Below, one piece after another: positions 1 through 10,571 of a stretch of DNA of 64,000 nt; within the stretch, counting starts at the first letter, position 1; every line of letters starts with the position of its first letter. Source of the stretch: Gallionella sp. (GTDB lineage Bacteria > Pseudomonadota > Gammaproteobacteria > Burkholderiales > Gallionellaceae). Position numbers and translations under genes: made by a program. The notes under the pieces are model-generated. The model was given only the letters and a program-made list of their open reading frames with translations, made no database searches and had not been told where the DNA came from. The DNA is taken from contig JAQVVH010000003.1 in NCBI GenBank assembly GCA_028699065.1, positions 62,001 through 126,000 of the forward strand. Reading direction: 5' to 3'.

Positions 1-131
1 GTGCTGATAAACAGCGAGTTGGGCAGGTGGCTGCTGAGATTCGCGCGTTCCGTTCGCCTGAGCCTTACAAGGGTAAGGGTGTACGTTACAGCGATGAGGT
101 TGTGGTTCTCAAAGAAACCAAGAAGAAATAA
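1..131 (+). CDS. rplF: 50S ribosomal protein L6, C-terminal part
   Basis: This is the last 43 codons (reading frame from base 3) of a gene cut by the window edge; the stop is TAA at 129-131. The peptide contains [19 protein letters not shown] and ends in a lysine-rich tail (KETKKK), which is the conserved C-terminus of bacterial L6, the large-subunit protein near the sarcin-ricin loop and factor-binding site. The next gene is rplR 12 bases downstream, the normal spc-operon order, so the identification is firm despite truncation. Confidence 0.95.
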   Translation, partial: ADKQRVGQVAAEIRAFRSPEPYKGKGVRYSDEVVVLKETKKK

Positions 132-143
132 TCGGGGCTGATC

Positions 144-500
144 ATGTTGAACAAGAATGTAGCGCGTCAGCGCAGGGCACGCAAAACCCGTGCACGTATT
201 GCCGAGAAAAAATCGGTTCGTCTGGCTATTCATCGCACCAATCTGCATATTTATGCGCAGGTTATTTCTGCATGCGGCAGCAAGATTCTCGCGAGTGCGT
301 CCACGGTTGAGGCGGATGTGCGCAAGGAGTTGTCCAACGGCGGAAACGTGGCGGCTGCAGTTGTTGTGGGCAAGCGAATTGCCGAAAAGGCCAAGAGCGC
401 CGGTGTCTCTCAGGTGGCATTTGATCGTTCCGGTAATCGTTATCACGGTCGCGTAAAAGCGTTGGCCGAGGCCGCGCGCGAGCACGGTCTGCAGTTCTAG
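144..500 (+). CDS. rplR: 50S ribosomal protein L18
   Basis: A 118-aa protein of normal L18 length. L18 binds 5S rRNA and helps dock it in the central protuberance of the 50S subunit. The basic N-terminus ([16 protein letters not shown]) and the C-terminal [24 protein letters not shown] segment are family hallmarks. It lies between rplF and rpsE in the spc operon, with 14-nt spacing to rpsE, and is presumably translated from the polycistronic mRNA. A purine-rich GGGGCT stretch upstream of ATG 144 can act as ribosome binding site. No oddities. Confidence 0.97.
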   Translation: MLNKNVARQRRARKTRARIAEKKSVRLAIHRTNLHIYAQVISACGSKILASASTVEADVRKELSNGGNVAAAVVVGKRIAEKAKSAGVSQVAFDRSGNRYHGRVKALAEAAREHGLQF

Positions 501-514
501 ATTGGAGTTGAGTA

Positions 515-1036
515 ATGGCTAAACCTCAAGGAAAAATGCAGCAACAGGAAGGGCGTGACGACGGCCTGATCGAAAAAATGATTTCGGTCAATCGTGTCAC
601 CAAGGTTGTTAAGGGTGGTCGAATCATGGGCTTCGCGGCGTTAACCGTTGTCGGCGATGGCGATGGTCGCGTGGCGATGGGCAAGGGTAAGTCCAAAGAG
701 GTGCCGGTTGCAGTGCAAAAGGCAATGGACGAGGCGCGTCGCAACCTGGTCAAGGTTAGTCTGAAAAATGGCACCCTGCATCATAAGGTTGTTGGCAAGC
801 ATGGTGCCGCAAAGGTCCTGATGCAGCCTGCTTCTGAAGGTACGGGCATTATCGCCGGCGGTGCGATGCGCGCGGTGTTTGAGGCGGTGGGTGTTCGTGA
901 TGTGCTGGCTAAGTGCATCGGTTCGAGTAATCCGTACAACGTGGTGCGTGCCACATTGAACGGTTTGAAGGCGTTGAATTCTCCTTCCGAAATTGCAGCC
1001 AAGCGCGGCAAATCGGTAGAAGAAATCCTGGGGTAA
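515..1036 (+). CDS. rpsE: 30S ribosomal protein S5
   Basis: 173 aa, normal length for S5, which with S4 and S12 controls decoding accuracy and lines the mRNA entry channel. The N-terminal double-stranded-RNA-binding-like domain is visible (about residues 18-80; motifs [20 protein letters not shown] and [16 protein letters not shown]), followed by the C-terminal S5 domain with [23 protein letters not shown] about 8 nt upstream of ATG 515 supports the start. It is followed after 3 nt by rpmD, as usual in spc operons. Confidence 0.97.
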   Translation: MAKPQGKMQQQEGRDDGLIEKMISVNRVTKVVKGGRIMGFAALTVVGDGDGRVAMGKGKSKEVPVAVQKAMDEARRNLVKVSLKNGTLHHKVVGKHGAAKVLMQPASEGTGIIAGGAMRAVFEAVGVRDVLAKCIGSSNPYNVVRATLNGLKALNSPSEIAAKRGKSVEEILG

Positions 1037-1039
1037 GAC

Positions 1040-1225
1040 ATGACGCAAGCAAAGAAAATCAAGGTAACTCAGGTCAAAAGCCTGATTGGGACAAAGCAAT
1101 CACACCGCGCGACTATGCGTGGTTTGGGTCTGCGTCGGATCAACCACACCGTCGAACTTGAGGATACGCCCAATGTGCGCGGCATGATCAACAAGGTGTT
1201 CTACCTCGTTAAGTGTGAGGAATAA
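1040..1225 (+). CDS. rpmD: 50S ribosomal protein L30
   Basis: 61 aa, the size of bacterial L30. The core [20 protein letters not shown] and [16 protein letters not shown] are the characteristic L30 sequence; the protein sits on the 50S surface near 23S domain II. It starts 3 nt after the rpsE stop, so translational coupling is likely. The stop codon is directly followed by the rplO start, and the rplO Shine-Dalgarno (GAGG, 1217-1220) lies inside the rpmD 3' end. Confidence 0.96.
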   Translation: MTQAKKIKVTQVKSLIGTKQSHRATMRGLGLRRINHTVELEDTPNVRGMINKVFYLVKCEE

Positions 1226-1226
1226 G

Positions 1227-1661
1227 ATGCAACTGAATACAATAAAATCAGCGGAAGGTGCCAAACACGCCAAGCGTCGTGTTGGTCGCGGTATCGGTTC
1301 CGGTTTGGGTAAGACTTGCGGTCGTGGTCACAAGGGTCAAAAATCGCGTGCAGGTGGTTTCCATAAGGTGGGTTTCGAGGGCGGTCAGATGCCTTTGCAG
1401 CGCCGGTTGCCCAAGCGTGGTTTCGTGTCGTTGACGCGTGATGATACTGCTCAGGTTCGCCTCTCCGATTTGCAGCGTCTGCCGGTTGATCAGATCGATT
1501 TGTTGGCGCTCAAGCAAGCGGGCGTTATTGCCGCAACTGCTCTTGCAGCCAAAGTCATTCTCTGTGGTGAGTTGACTCGTGCCGTAAGTCTGCAGGGATT
1601 GCGTGTGACCAAAGGTGCGCGTGCCGCAATTGAAGCTGCCGGCGGCAGCATTGCCGAATAA
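1227..1661 (+). CDS. rplO: 50S ribosomal protein L15
   Basis: 144 aa from the ATG at 1227. An in-frame GTG at 1215 lies upstream, but 1227 is preferred because GAGG at 1217-1220 is correctly spaced and [22 protein letters not shown] is the normal L15 beginning. The glycine/basic-rich N-terminal arm ([20 protein letters not shown]) penetrates 23S rRNA and assists 50S assembly; the C-terminal globular domain (about 75-144) follows. It lies immediately upstream of secY, the standard spc-operon arrangement. Confidence 0.95.
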   Translation: MQLNTIKSAEGAKHAKRRVGRGIGSGLGKTCGRGHKGQKSRAGGFHKVGFEGGQMPLQRRLPKRGFVSLTRDDTAQVRLSDLQRLPVDQIDLLALKQAGVIAATALAAKVILCGELTRAVSLQGLRVTKGARAAIEAAGGSIAE

Positions 1662-1674
1662 GAGGGCGATCTAG

Positions 1675-2985
1675 GTGCTCCCAAATGCAGCCAGCAAAAA
1701 CAAGTACGGCGACTTGAGTCGCCGCTTGTGGTTTTTGCTGGGCGCGTTAGTGGTCTTTCGGATCGGTGCTCATATTCCCGTTCCGGGTATTGACCCGAAT
1801 GTGCTTGCGGATCTGTTCAAAAACCAGAAAGACGGTATTTTGGGCATGTTCAACATGTTCTCGGGCGGCGCGCTGGAGCGCTTTACTATTTTCGCGTTGG
1901 GTATCATGCCGTACATTTCGGCGTCGATCATTATGCAGTTGGCCGCAATTGCGGTGCCGCATCTTGAGCAGCTCAAAAAGGAAGGCGAGGCCGGCCGGCG
2001 TAAAATTACCCAGTACACGCGTTACGGCACGCTGGGTTTGGCGATTTTTCAGGCTTTCGGGATATCCGTAGCATTGCAGGCCCAACCGGGTTTGGTGCCG
2101 GTTCCTGGGGCGATGTTCCAGATGACGACGGTGATTACGCTGGTCACGGGAACGATGTTTTTAATGTGGCTGGGTGAGCAGATTACCGAGCGCGGTTTGG
2201 GTAATGGCATCTCACTGATTATTTTCGCTGGTATCGCAGCCGGGTTACCTAGCGCGATCGGAAGCACTTTGGAGTTGGTGCGAACTGGGGCGTTTTCCAT
2301 CCCTCTCGTGTTGTTGCTCTTTATTGGTGCCATTGCGGTAACCGGGCTGGTGGTCTTTGTCGAGCGTGGTCAGCGCAAGATTCAGGTGAATTATGCCAAG
2401 CGCCAAGTGGGTAATAAGGTGTACGCGGGACAAACTTCGCATCTCCCGCTGAAGCTGAATATGGCCGGTGTGATTCCGCCGATTTTCGCCTCCAGTATTA
2501 TTTTGTTTCCGGCCACAATTGCAGGCTGGTTTGGTAGTGGCAGCAGCATGACTTGGTTGCGTGATGTGAGCGAGAAGCTTTCTCCGGGTCAGCCGATTTA
2601 TGTGATGACATATGCTGCGGCGATTGTGTTTTTCTGCTTTTTCTATACGGCGCTGGTATTCAGCCCAAAGGAAACAGCGGACAACCTGAAAAAGAGCGGT
2701 GCATTCCTGCCGGGTATTCGGCCTGGTGAGCAGACTGCGCGTTATGTAGAAAAGATAATGCTTCGCCTAACTATGGTAGGTGCTGTGTACATCACGCTGG
2801 TTTGTTTGCTGCCCGAGTTTCTTGTGGTTAGCTGGAATGTGCCTTTTTATTTTGGTGGGACATCCCTGTTGATTCTGGTGGTGGTGACCATGGACTTCAT
2901 GGCCCAGGTACAATCGTATTTGATGACCCATCAGTACGAACATTTGCTTAAGAAGGCAAATTTCAAGGGCGGGCTGGCACGCTGA
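1675..2985 (+). CDS. secY: Protein translocase subunit SecY
   Basis: 436 aa starting with GTG, preceded by AGAGGG (1661-1666) at proper spacing. SecY is the ten-helix channel subunit of the SecYEG inner-membrane translocon. Family motifs include [21 protein letters not shown] and IPVPGID near the N-terminus, [13 protein letters not shown] (plug/TM2 region), the cytoplasmic loop with [15 protein letters not shown], and the C-terminal [18 protein letters not shown]. The stop overlaps the infA start by one base (TGATG), implying coupled translation. It is the only integral membrane protein in this ribosomal cluster. Confidence 0.97.
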   Translation: MLPNAASKNKYGDLSRRLWFLLGALVVFRIGAHIPVPGIDPNVLADLFKNQKDGILGMFNMFSGGALERFTIFALGIMPYISASIIMQLAAIAVPHLEQLKKEGEAGRRKITQYTRYGTLGLAIFQAFGISVALQAQPGLVPVPGAMFQMTTVITLVTGTMFLMWLGEQITERGLGNGISLIIFAGIAAGLPSAIGSTLELVRTGAFSIPLVLLLFIGAIAVTGLVVFVERGQRKIQVNYAKRQVGNKVYAGQTSHLPLKLNMAGVIPPIFASSIILFPATIAGWFGSGSSMTWLRDVSEKLSPGQPIYVMTYAAAIVFFCFFYTALVFSPKETADNLKKSGAFLPGIRPGEQTARYVEKIMLRLTMVGAVYITLVCLLPEFLVVSWNVPFYFGGTSLLILVVVTMDFMAQVQSYLMTHQYEHLLKKANFKGGLAR

Positions 2986-3203
2986 TGGCTAAAGAAGATG
3001 TTATTCAGATGCAGGGTGAGATTGTGGAGTCGTTGCCTAACGCAACTTTTCGAATCAAGCTCGAAAATGGTCATGTCGTCTTGGGGCACATTTCCGGCAA
3101 GATGCGGATGCATTACATCCGTATTCTGCCAGGCGATGCTGTGACGGTAGAGTTGACTCCGTATGATTTGAGTCGGGCGCGAATTGTTTTCCGCGCCAAA
3201 TAG
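2985..3203 (+). CDS. infA: Translation initiation factor IF-1
   Basis: 72 aa, the full single OB-fold of IF-1, which occupies the 30S A site with IF-2 and IF-3. Recognised by [40 protein letters not shown] and the end [14 protein letters not shown]. The ATG shares one base with the secY stop. rpmJ follows 22 nt downstream with AAGGAGA at 3214-3220. infA between secY and rpmJ is common in beta- and some other proteobacteria, whereas E. coli keeps it elsewhere. Confidence 0.96.
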   Translation: MAKEDVIQMQGEIVESLPNATFRIKLENGHVVLGHISGKMRMHYIRILPGDAVTVELTPYDLSRARIVFRAK

Positions 3204-3225
3204 TTGGGAAAGCAAGGAGAAGATA

Positions 3226-3339
3226 ATGAGAGTTCAAGCATCAGTAAAAAAAATCTGCCGTAACTGCAAAATCATTCGTCGCAACCGTGTTGTACGTGTG
3301 ATTTGCACAGAGCCTCGGCACAAGCAGCGTCAGGGTTGA
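3226..3339 (+). CDS. rpmJ: 50S ribosomal protein L36
   Basis: A 37-aa gene, ATG 3226 to TGA 3337-3339, with AAGGAGA as ribosome binding site. The peptide carries the zinc-ribbon residues CRNC ... C ... H of the C+ form of L36 ([15 protein letters not shown] at the start, EPRHKQRQG at the end). L36 is the smallest 50S protein and is located at the base of the factor-binding region. The zinc-binding form, rather than the zinc-independent paralogue, matches the zinc-binding rpsD product in the same cluster. Confidence 0.96.
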   Translation: MRVQASVKKICRNCKIIRRNRVVRVICTEPRHKQRQG

Positions 3340-3369
3340 TTGAAAAAATCAATCAGTCGGTGATATAAT
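3340..3369 (+). promoter_or_regulatory. Sigma70-type promoter of the alpha operon
   Basis: TTGAAA at 3340-3345 and a perfect TATAAT at 3364-3369 are separated by 18 bp, with TG at 3361-3362 making an extended -10. It lies 28 bp before rpsM and just after the rpmJ stop, so rpsM-rpsK-rpsD-rpoA-rplQ can be transcribed separately from the spc operon. A small inverted repeat GATTGA/TCAATC (3338-3354) overlaps the -35. Predicted from sequence only. Confidence 0.7.
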
Positions 3370-3397
3370 TTTCGACTTTCTAAAATAGGGTAGCTTA

Positions 3398-3763
3398 ATG
3401 GCACGTATTGCAGGGGTAAACATCCCCAACCATCAACATGCTGTAATTGCGCTGACCGCAATCTACGGGATTGGACGGACGCGCTCTCAGGATATTTGTT
3501 CGGCGGCGGGTGTAAATTCATCCACCAAGATGAAAGATCTGACTGACGCAGAGGTTGAAAAACTGCGTGAGGAGGTAGGCAAGTACATCGTGGAGGGCGA
3601 TCTGCGCCGCGAAACCACGATGAACATCAAGCGCCTGATGGATTTGGGCTGTTACCGTGGTCTGCGTCATCGTCGTGGTTTGCCATGCCGTGGTCAGCGT
3701 ACACGTACCAATGCTCGCACTCGCAAGGGGCCGCGCAAGGCAATTGCCGGCGCCAAGAAGTAA
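3398..3763 (+). CDS. rpsM: 30S ribosomal protein S13
   Basis: 121 aa, normal S13 length. S13 sits in the 30S head, contacts the P-site tRNA and forms intersubunit bridges. Motifs are [19 protein letters not shown], the helix-two-turn-helix segment [12 protein letters not shown], and the basic tail [20 protein letters not shown]. It is the first gene of the alpha operon here, directly downstream of an extended -10 promoter. TAGGG at 3387-3391 is the likely ribosome binding site. Confidence 0.97.
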   Translation: MARIAGVNIPNHQHAVIALTAIYGIGRTRSQDICSAAGVNSSTKMKDLTDAEVEKLREEVGKYIVEGDLRRETTMNIKRLMDLGCYRGLRHRRGLPCRGQRTRTNARTRKGPRKAIAGAKK

Positions 3764-3790
3764 TTAGCTAAAGCGTTAGAGGAATAAATT

Positions 3791-4180
3791 ATGGCCAAGC
3801 CAAGCACTAAAGTGCGCAAAAAAGTTAAAAAGAACGTGGCCGAGGGCGTTGCCCACGTTCACGCCTCTTTTAACAACACCATCATCACCATTACTGATCG
3901 CCAGGGTAATGCCTTGGCATGGTCAACCAGCGGTGCGCAGGGTTTTAAGGGCTCCCGTAAGAGCACGCCGTTCGCGGCTCAGGTTGCGGCCGAAGTGGCG
4001 GGTAAGTCTGCCACTGAGTGTGGTGTGAAGAACCTTGAAGTTCGCATCAAGGGTCCCGGCCCTGGGCGTGAATCTGCTGTGCGTGCATTGAATGCTGCTG
4101 GATTCAAAATTACCAGCATTTCCGATATTACCCCGGTGCCGCATAACGGCTGCCGTCCGCCCAAAAAGCGTCGTATCTAA
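3791..4180 (+). CDS. rpsK: 30S ribosomal protein S11
   Basis: 129 aa. S11 forms part of the 30S platform near the Shine-Dalgarno/anti-Shine-Dalgarno helix. The conserved [37 protein letters not shown] and C-terminal [19 protein letters not shown] segments identify it. It follows rpsM by 27 nt, with GAGGAA at 3779-3784 as ribosome binding site, and precedes rpsD in canonical alpha-operon order. Confidence 0.97.
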   Translation: MAKPSTKVRKKVKKNVAEGVAHVHASFNNTIITITDRQGNALAWSTSGAQGFKGSRKSTPFAAQVAAEVAGKSATECGVKNLEVRIKGPGPGRESAVRALNAAGFKITSISDITPVPHNGCRPPKKRRI

Positions 4181-4197
4181 AAGTTTAGGAGTGTATT

Positions 4198-4827
4198 TTG
4201 GCTAGAAATCTTGATCCGAAGTGCCGTCAGTGCCGTCGCGAAGGCGAGAAACTTTTCCTCAAGGGTGAAAAGTGCTTTACAGACAAGTGTGCTGTTGAGC
4301 GTCGTGCTTATGCGCCAGGTCAGCATGGTCAGAAAAAGAATACCCGTCTCTCCGAGTACGGTGGTCAGTTGCGTGAGAAGCAGAAAGTGCGCCGCATTTA
4401 CGGTGTGCTCGAGCGTCAGTTCCGTCTGACCTACAAGTCGGCCGAGCGTCAGCGCGGTATTACCGGCGAGAATCTGCTGCAAAGCCTGGAGTCGCGTCTG
4501 GACAATGTTTCCTATCGCATGGGTTTTGGCGCATCGAGGGCCGAAGCGCGCCAGGTTGTGCGCCACAATGCTGTGATGGTCAATGGCAAACGCGTCAATA
4601 TTCCGTCTTATCTGGTTCGTCCTGGTGATGTGGTTGAAGTCGCCGAAAAATCTCGCGGTCAATTGCGTATTAAGGCGGCCATCGAAGCTGCCGAGCAGCG
4701 CGGTTTCCCGGAATGGCTGGAAATGGATACCAAAGGATTTAAAGGTGTCTTCAAGGCCAAGCCGCAGCGTACCGAATTGCCTGCAACCATCAACGAGCAT
4801 CTCGTGGTTGAGTTGTATTCCAAGTAA
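4198..4827 (+). CDS. rpsD: 30S ribosomal protein S4, zinc-binding form
   Basis: 209 aa from a TTG start at 4198; TAGGAG at 4186-4191 and the invariant N-terminus [18 protein letters not shown] fix this start. S4 nucleates 30S assembly and in many bacteria represses its own operon by binding the rpsM leader. Cys9, Cys12, Cys26 and Cys31 form the C-X2-C-X13-C-X4-C zinc site seen in the thermophile-type S4. An S4 RNA-binding domain follows (about 99-160; [20 protein letters not shown]). The TTG start is unusual for so highly expressed a protein and could lower initiation rate. Confidence 0.96.
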   Translation: MARNLDPKCRQCRREGEKLFLKGEKCFTDKCAVERRAYAPGQHGQKKNTRLSEYGGQLREKQKVRRIYGVLERQFRLTYKSAERQRGITGENLLQSLESRLDNVSYRMGFGASRAEARQVVRHNAVMVNGKRVNIPSYLVRPGDVVEVAEKSRGQLRIKAAIEAAEQRGFPEWLEMDTKGFKGVFKAKPQRTELPATINEHLVVELYSK

Positions 4828-4844
4828 TCCACGCGGAGTAGGTT

Positions 4845-5810
4845 ATGCCCAAAAATGAATTTTTGAAGCCCCGCATTATCGACGTTCAGCGAGTTTCTGA
4901 CACCCAGGCAAAAGTGGTGATGGAGCCGTTTGAGCGTGGCTATGGCCATACGCTGGGTAACGCACTGCGTCGTATCTTGTTGTCTTCGATGCCCGGCGCG
5001 GCGCCCACCGAAGTCAAGATCGCCGGCGTATTGCACGAATACGCCACTATCGACGGTGTGCAGGAAGATGTCGTTGATATTTTGCTGAATCTTAAAGGTG
5101 TGGTGCTGCGTTTGCATAACGTGCCGGAAGTTGTCCTGACCATCAAGAAGGACGGCCCGGGCGTAGTGACTGCTAGCGACATCAGTGGCAATGCCGATGT
5201 TGAAGTGTTGAATCCGGAACATGTCATCGCCCATTTGACGGCGGGTGGCAAACTAGACATGCAGCTTCAGGTCGAACAGGGGCGTGGTTATGTTTCCGCC
5301 ATTTCTCGTCAGGCCCCGAATGAAACTCGTGCGGTTGGTCATATTGCGCTTGATGCTTCGTTCAGCCCGGTGAGTCGTGTGAGCTATGCGGTTGAGAGTG
5401 CCCGCGTTGAACAGCGCACCGATCTGGACAAGTTGGTCATGCATATTGAAACCAATGGTGCGATCGATCCTGAGCAGGCTATCCGCAATGCAGCACGTAT
5501 TCTGGTGGATCAGTTCTCTGTATTTGCCGCACTGGAAGGTACCGAGCCCGAAGTCGAAAAAGCGCCGGCACCCAAGGTGGATCCGATCCTGTTGCGTCCG
5601 GTTGACGACCTCGAATTGACACCGCGTTCATCGAACTGCCTGAAAGCCCAAAGCATTCACTATATCGGTGATCTGGTGCAATACACCGAAAACGACCTCC
5701 TGCGTACTCCGAACTTGGGTCGCAAGTCGCTCAATGAAATCAAACAGGTTCTGGCCGAGCATGATTTGTCGCTGGGTATGAAGCTGGAAAATTGGCCAGT
5801 CGCTGCCTAA
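4845..5810 (+). CDS. rpoA: DNA-directed RNA polymerase subunit alpha
   Basis: 321 aa. The alpha dimer scaffolds RNA polymerase assembly, and its C-terminal domain contacts UP elements and activators. The N-terminal domain (about 1-230) has the dimerisation motif [21 protein letters not shown] linker with [20 protein letters not shown] joins the C-terminal domain (about 245-321), with [21 protein letters not shown] and [16 protein letters not shown]. Length and position between rpsD and rplQ are standard. Confidence 0.97.
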   Translation: MPKNEFLKPRIIDVQRVSDTQAKVVMEPFERGYGHTLGNALRRILLSSMPGAAPTEVKIAGVLHEYATIDGVQEDVVDILLNLKGVVLRLHNVPEVVLTIKKDGPGVVTASDISGNADVEVLNPEHVIAHLTAGGKLDMQLQVEQGRGYVSAISRQAPNETRAVGHIALDASFSPVSRVSYAVESARVEQRTDLDKLVMHIETNGAIDPEQAIRNAARILVDQFSVFAALEGTEPEVEKAPAPKVDPILLRPVDDLELTPRSSNCLKAQSIHYIGDLVQYTENDLLRTPNLGRKSLNEIKQVLAEHDLSLGMKLENWPVAA

Positions 5811-5843
5811 GCAGCACTGCATTAGAACTAGAGAGGCAATACC

Positions 5844-6230
5844 ATGCGTCACCGTTTAGGACTGAGAAAACTTAACCGTACCAGCAGCCACCGTTTGGCC
5901 ATGCTGCGCAACATGACCGTTTCCCTGCTGCGTCATGAAGCAATCAAAACCACCTTGCCGAAAGCCAAGGAGCTGCGCCGCGTTGCGGAGCCTATCCTGA
6001 CTCTCGGTAAGAACCCCAGTTTGGCTAATCGCCGTCTGGCATTCGCCCGTCTGCGTGATCGCGAAATGGTCGTCAAGCTTTTCGACGAGCTAGGCCCGCG
6101 CTATGCTGCGCGCAATGGCGGTTACCTGCGGATCCTCAAATTCGGCTTCCGTCAGGGCGACAATGCACCGATGGCTCTGGTCGAGCTGATGGATCGTCCT
6201 GCTGAAACTGCCGTGGTTGACGCCGAGTAA
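5844..6230 (+). CDS. rplQ: 50S ribosomal protein L17
   Basis: 128 aa, last gene of the alpha operon. L17 sits near the peptide exit tunnel. Motifs are [42 protein letters not shown] and [26 protein letters not shown] upstream of the ATG is the ribosome binding site. A strong intrinsic terminator begins about 20 bp after the stop, closing the operon. Confidence 0.97.
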   Translation: MRHRLGLRKLNRTSSHRLAMLRNMTVSLLRHEAIKTTLPKAKELRRVAEPILTLGKNPSLANRRLAFARLRDREMVVKLFDELGPRYAARNGGYLRILKFGFRQGDNAPMALVELMDRPAETAVVDAE

Positions 6231-6249
6231 GCAGGCAAGCGCTGTATCG

Positions 6250-6278
6250 AAAAAAGCCGGACATCGTCCGGCTTTTTT
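6250..6278 (+). terminator. Intrinsic terminator after rplQ
   Basis: Seven-bp GC-rich stem GCCGGAC (6256-6262) / GTCCGGC (6266-6272) with a 3-nt loop ATC, followed by six T (6273-6278) and preceded by an A-tract. The A/T flanks make it usable from both directions, so it can also stop uvrA transcription arriving on the minus strand. Confidence 0.9.
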
Positions 6279-6305
6279 GTTTTGTTGCGCCGGTTCAGTT
6301 AGGGC

Positions 6306-9125
6306 TCACACGCCAAAAAATGGACGTAGATATTGTCCGGTAACACTCTGTGGCATGCCGGCAAGTGTGCGGGGTGTTCCTTCGGCGATGATATGGCCGC
6401 CGCCTGCGCCGCCCTCGGGACCAAGATCGATCACCCAGTCCGCCGTTTTGATCACGTCCAGATTATGTTCGATGATCACCACCGTGTTGCCTTGATCGCG
6501 CAGTTTGTGAATGACCTTGAGTAACAGTGCAATGTCGTGGAAGTGCAGGCCCGTGGTGGGTTCGTCCAGAATGTACAAAGTGCGTCCGGTATCACGCTTG
6601 GAAAGCTCCAGCGACAGCTTCACTCGTTGTGCCTCACCGCCGGAGAGTGTTGTGGCGCTTTGCCCCAGCGTGATGTAACCCAATCCTACATCCAGCAGCG
6701 TTTGCAGTTTCCGTGCGATGACTGGAACAGGTGCGAAAAACTCGTGCGCCTGCTCAACGGTCATTTGCAGCACATCGTGGATATTCTTCCCCTTGTACAT
6801 GATTTCCAGCGTCTCGCGGTTGTAGCGCTGGCCGTGACACACGTCGCAGGGGACATAGACGTCCGGCAGAAAGTGCATCTCAACCTTGATGACGCCATCG
6901 CCCTGGCAGGATTCACAGCGACCACCCTTGACGTTGAAGGAGAAACGTCCCGGTCCGTAGCCGCGTTCACGTGCCGAAGGAACGCCGGCAAACAAGTCGC
7001 GCACCGGGGTAAACAGACCGGTATACGTTGCGGGATTGGAGCGTGGCGTGCGTCCGATGGGCGACTGATCCACGTTGATGACCTTGTCGAAAAACTCCAG
7101 GCCTTCGATGGCGGCATGCGGCGCGGGTTCGGTTGTGCTGCCGTATAAATGCTGTGCCACAGCGTGATACAGCGTGTCGTTGATCAGCGTGGATTTTCCC
7201 GAGCCGGAAACGCCGGTCACACAGACAAGCAGGCCAACCGGCAGGTTGAGGGTGACATCTTTCAGGTTGTTCCCGCTCGCGCGAACGATGGAAAGTATGC
7301 GCTCAGCATCGGGCGTGCGGATAGCTTCGGGCAGCGGGATGTTGCGTCTGCCGGCCAGATAGTCTCCGGTCAGGGATTCCGGATTGGCGCAAATGGCCTC
7401 GGGATCGCCTTGCGCGACCACCTGACCGCCGTGCTCGCCGGCTCCCGGACCCATGTCAACGACAAAATCGGCATGACGGATCGCATCTTCATCGTGTTCG
7501 ACAACAATGACGCTATTGCCCATATCACGCAGACGCTTCAGCGTATCCAGCAAGCGGTCATTGTCACGCTGGTGCAGGCCGATGGACGGCTCGTCCAGCA
7601 CATACATTACGCCGGTCAGACCCGAGCCGATTTGCGAAGCGAGACGAATCCGCTGTGCCTCACCACCGGAAAGCGTTTCGGCCGATCGCTCCAGCGATAG
7701 GTAATCCAGCCCGACGTTGTTGAGGAAGCGTAATCGGTTGCAAATTTCATGCACGATTTTTTCGGCAATCGCCTGTTTATGCCCCGGCAGCGTTAGTGTT
7801 TCGAAAAAAGCCAGCGCATCGCGCAATGGCAGATGGCTGATTTCATGCAGATGCCGATCCGCAATACGCACATGCCGTGCTTCTTTACGCAGACGCGCGC
7901 CGGCACAATCCGGGCAGGTGCACGTGTTGAGGTATTTTGCCAGCTCCTCCCGAACGGTCGGCGAATCGGTTTCGTGGTAGCGGCGTTCGAAGTTTTTCAC
8001 AATGCCCTCAAAGGCATGTTCGCGAATGACAGGCTTGCCCCGCTCGTTCATATACTGGAAAGGGATGACTTCCCCGTTGTTGCCGTACAGCACAATTTGC
8101 TGGATACGGTCGGGCAAGCTTTCAAAGGATCGTTCGATGTCAAAATCGTAGTGTTTGGCCAAGCTGCCGAGTAGCTGGTGATAAAACTGGTTGCGCCGGT
8201 CCCAACCTTTGATCGCGCCGGAACTAAGCGAAAGCTGTGGAAAAGCCACGATGCGTTTGGGATCGAAAAAACTGATGACGCCCAGTCCGTCACACTTCGG
8301 GCAGGCCCCTACGGGATTATTGAATGAGAAAAGCCTGGGTTCGAGTTCCTGCAGCGCGTAGTTGCAAATCGGACAGGCAAACTTCGCGGAAAACAGGTGC
8401 TCCTTGCCGCTGTCCATTTCCACCGCAAGCGCGCGGCCATTTGCATGACGCAGCGCGGTTTCAAAGGACTCGGCCAGACGCTGCTTGGCTTCTGAATTTA
8501 CCTTAAGCCGGTCGACCACGATTTCGATCGTGTGTTTGCGATTTTTTGCCAGTGTGGGCAGGGTGTCGATTTCATGCACCTTGCCATTGATGCGCAGCCG
8601 GACAAATCCCTGGGCACGCAATTCATCGAACAGATCCAGCTGTTCGCCTTTGCGTTCAACCACAACGGGCGACAGAATCATCACCTTGGTGTCTTCGGGC
8701 AGGGCCAGCACATGATCCACCATCTGGCCGACGCTTTGCGCCTGCAAGACGAGATCGTGTTCCGGACAATAGGGCGAGCCGGCGCGCGCGAAAAGCAAGC
8801 GCAGGTAGTCGTGGATTTCCGTGACGGTCCCCACGGTGGAGCGCGGATTATGCGACGTCGCTTTTTGTTCGATTGCAATGGCGGGGGACAGGCCCTCGAT
8901 CAGATCGACATCCGGTTTCTCCATCAGTTGCAGAAACTGCCGGGCGTAGGCGGACAGCGATTCGACATAGCGGCGCTGGCCCTCCGCGTAAAGCGTGTCG
9001 AAGGCCAGCGAAGATTTTCCGGAACCCGACAAGCCGGTAATCACTACCAGCCGGTTGCGGGGTAAATCCAGATCGATGTTCTTCAGATTGTGAGTCCGGG
9101 CGCCGCGAATTTTTATACTGTCCAT
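6306..9125 (-). CDS. uvrA: Excinuclease ABC subunit A
   Basis: 939 aa from ATG at 9125; an in-frame TTG at 9140 would add five residues but the family begins like [18 protein letters not shown]. UvrA is the damage-sensing ABC ATPase of nucleotide excision repair and loads UvrB. Seen: Walker [10 protein letters not shown] (31-39) and GVSGSGKST in the second half, ABC signatures [12 protein letters not shown] and [12 protein letters not shown], and zinc modules CPIC...CPKC and CESC...CDVC. It is divergent from the MFS gene over a short intergenic region. No LexA-box-like palindrome stood out there. Confidence 0.97.
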   Translation of the reverse strand: MDSIKIRGARTHNLKNIDLDLPRNRLVVITGLSGSGKSSLAFDTLYAEGQRRYVESLSAYARQFLQLMEKPDVDLIEGLSPAIAIEQKATSHNPRSTVGTVTEIHDYLRLLFARAGSPYCPEHDLVLQAQSVGQMVDHVLALPEDTKVMILSPVVVERKGEQLDLFDELRAQGFVRLRINGKVHEIDTLPTLAKNRKHTIEIVVDRLKVNSEAKQRLAESFETALRHANGRALAVEMDSGKEHLFSAKFACPICNYALQELEPRLFSFNNPVGACPKCDGLGVISFFDPKRIVAFPQLSLSSGAIKGWDRRNQFYHQLLGSLAKHYDFDIERSFESLPDRIQQIVLYGNNGEVIPFQYMNERGKPVIREHAFEGIVKNFERRYHETDSPTVREELAKYLNTCTCPDCAGARLRKEARHVRIADRHLHEISHLPLRDALAFFETLTLPGHKQAIAEKIVHEICNRLRFLNNVGLDYLSLERSAETLSGGEAQRIRLASQIGSGLTGVMYVLDEPSIGLHQRDNDRLLDTLKRLRDMGNSVIVVEHDEDAIRHADFVVDMGPGAGEHGGQVVAQGDPEAICANPESLTGDYLAGRRNIPLPEAIRTPDAERILSIVRASGNNLKDVTLNLPVGLLVCVTGVSGSGKSTLINDTLYHAVAQHLYGSTTEPAPHAAIEGLEFFDKVINVDQSPIGRTPRSNPATYTGLFTPVRDLFAGVPSARERGYGPGRFSFNVKGGRCESCQGDGVIKVEMHFLPDVYVPCDVCHGQRYNRETLEIMYKGKNIHDVLQMTVEQAHEFFAPVPVIARKLQTLLDVGLGYITLGQSATTLSGGEAQRVKLSLELSKRDTGRTLYILDEPTTGLHFHDIALLLKVIHKLRDQGNTVVIIEHNLDVIKTADWVIDLGPEGGAGGGHIIAEGTPRTLAGMPQSVTGQYLRPFFGV

Positions 9126-9193
9126 GGGTTCATGCGTCAAAAGAGGCGACCTGCTAATATACGCGACTTCAAAAATATTCCCAAACCCTGTAC

Positions 9194-10570
9194 ATGTCTG
9201 CTTCCGAACAATCCATGACCTCCACCGAACGCCGTGCCAGCTTTGGACTGGCGGGAATTTACGGACTGCGTATGCTGGGACTGTTCATCATCCTGCCGGT
9301 TTTTGCGCTGTATGCCGAACACCTGCCGGGGGGCGAGAGCCATCTGCTGATGGGAGTTGCACTGGGTGCCTATGGATTGACTCAGGCGATTTTGCAAATC
9401 CCCGCCGGCTGGATGTCGGACCGTTACGGCCGCAAGCCGGTAATCTATGTCAGTTTGCTGTTGTTTGCGCTGGGTAGTTTCATTGCGGCGAGTGCGGACA
9501 ATATTTACTGGGTGATTATCGGTCGTGTTGTTCAGGGCGCCGGCGCGCTTAATGCGGCGGTGATGGCGTTGACCGCCGACTTGACGCGGGAGGAAGTTCG
9601 CACCCGCGCTATGGCCATGATTGGAATGACGATAGGCGTCACATTCTCGGTGTCACTCGTGCTGTCGCCGCTGCTCAATCATCTGATCGGCGTTCCCGGC
9701 ATTTTTGCCATGACAGGTGTGCTTGCATTGCTGGCCATGCTGCTGGTGCGCTTTGGTATTCCCGATCCACAGATCGTCCGTTTCCATAGCGACACTGAAG
9801 TGGGACGCGGTCATTTTCGTGAAGTGCTGCGCAATCCTGATCTGCTGAGGCTGGATTTTGGCATTTTCGCGCTGCATGCGATCCTGATGTCGGTTTTCAT
9901 CCAGGTGCCTTTTCTGCTGCAGGATAACGGCCTCGAAGTTGCCCTGCATTGGCAGATTTACCTGCCGGTGATGCTGGTTGCCTTTGCCTTGATGGTGCCG
10001 CCGATCATCATCGCCGAGAAAAAAGCCAAGATGAAATTCATCTTCATGACGGCGGTCGCGCTGGCCGCGCTGGCGCAACTCATGCTGCTGACATTGCAAC
10101 ACTCCCTCTGGGGAATTGCCTTTGCACTGCTGCTGTTTTTCACGGCCTTCAACGTACTCGAAGCGACCTTGCCCTCGCTGATCAGCAAAATTGCGCCGCT
10201 GGCTGCCAAGGGTACAGCGATGGGCGTGTACAGCAGCGTGCAATTTCTGGGTGCCTTTTTCGGTGCGGCCGCTGGCGGCGCGCTGATGCAATACGTCGGC
10301 GGCAATGCGGTTTTCGTTTTTGCCATCGGCCTGTTGCTGGCGTGGCTGCTGGTCGCGGCCGGTATGCGCCCACCTTTGGCTGTGCGCACCAAGCTCTATC
10401 ATTTACCGGAACTCAGCGAGTCTGCTGCGGTAGAATTGCGCGGCCAACTGTTGCAGTTGAACGGTGTACGCGAGGCGATGGTCGTGGCGGCAGAACGCAT
10501 GGCCTGCCTCAAGGTGGAAATGCAGGGATTCGATGAATCGGCAGTAGAACAACTCGTGAAGGGAGCATGA
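9194..10570 (+). CDS. MFS transporter with C-terminal YAM domain (YajR-like)
   Basis: 458 aa, about the length of E. coli YajR. Twelve hydrophobic segments are evident over residues 15-395. MFS motif A reads [14 protein letters not shown], and motif B-like [16 protein letters not shown] follows. The last about 65 residues (after TKLYHLPEL) form a soluble ferredoxin-like domain resembling the YAM domain of YajR, with alternating hydrophobics ending EQLVKGA. This architecture suggests a proton-coupled drug/H+ antiporter of the DHA1 group, but the substrate cannot be told. ssb begins 1 nt after its stop, so the two are probably cotranscribed. Confidence 0.85.
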   Translation: MSASEQSMTSTERRASFGLAGIYGLRMLGLFIILPVFALYAEHLPGGESHLLMGVALGAYGLTQAILQIPAGWMSDRYGRKPVIYVSLLLFALGSFIAASADNIYWVIIGRVVQGAGALNAAVMALTADLTREEVRTRAMAMIGMTIGVTFSVSLVLSPLLNHLIGVPGIFAMTGVLALLAMLLVRFGIPDPQIVRFHSDTEVGRGHFREVLRNPDLLRLDFGIFALHAILMSVFIQVPFLLQDNGLEVALHWQIYLPVMLVAFALMVPPIIIAEKKAKMKFIFMTAVALAALAQLMLLTLQHSLWGIAFALLLFFTAFNVLEATLPSLISKIAPLAAKGTAMGVYSSVQFLGAFFGAAAGGALMQYVGGNAVFVFAIGLLLAWLLVAAGMRPPLAVRTKLYHLPELSESAAVELRGQLLQLNGVREAMVVAAERMACLKVEMQGFDESAVEQLVKGA

Positions 10571-10571
10571 C

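Noticed and set aside
3336-3354. Inverted repeat TTGATT/GATTGA as terminator after rpmJ
   Set aside because: Stem is short and AT-rich with no T-run; it overlaps the -35 of the rpsM promoter instead.
9126-9193. LexA box in the uvrA upstream region
   Set aside because: No CTGT-N8-ACAG-like palindrome was found; SOS control cannot be claimed.
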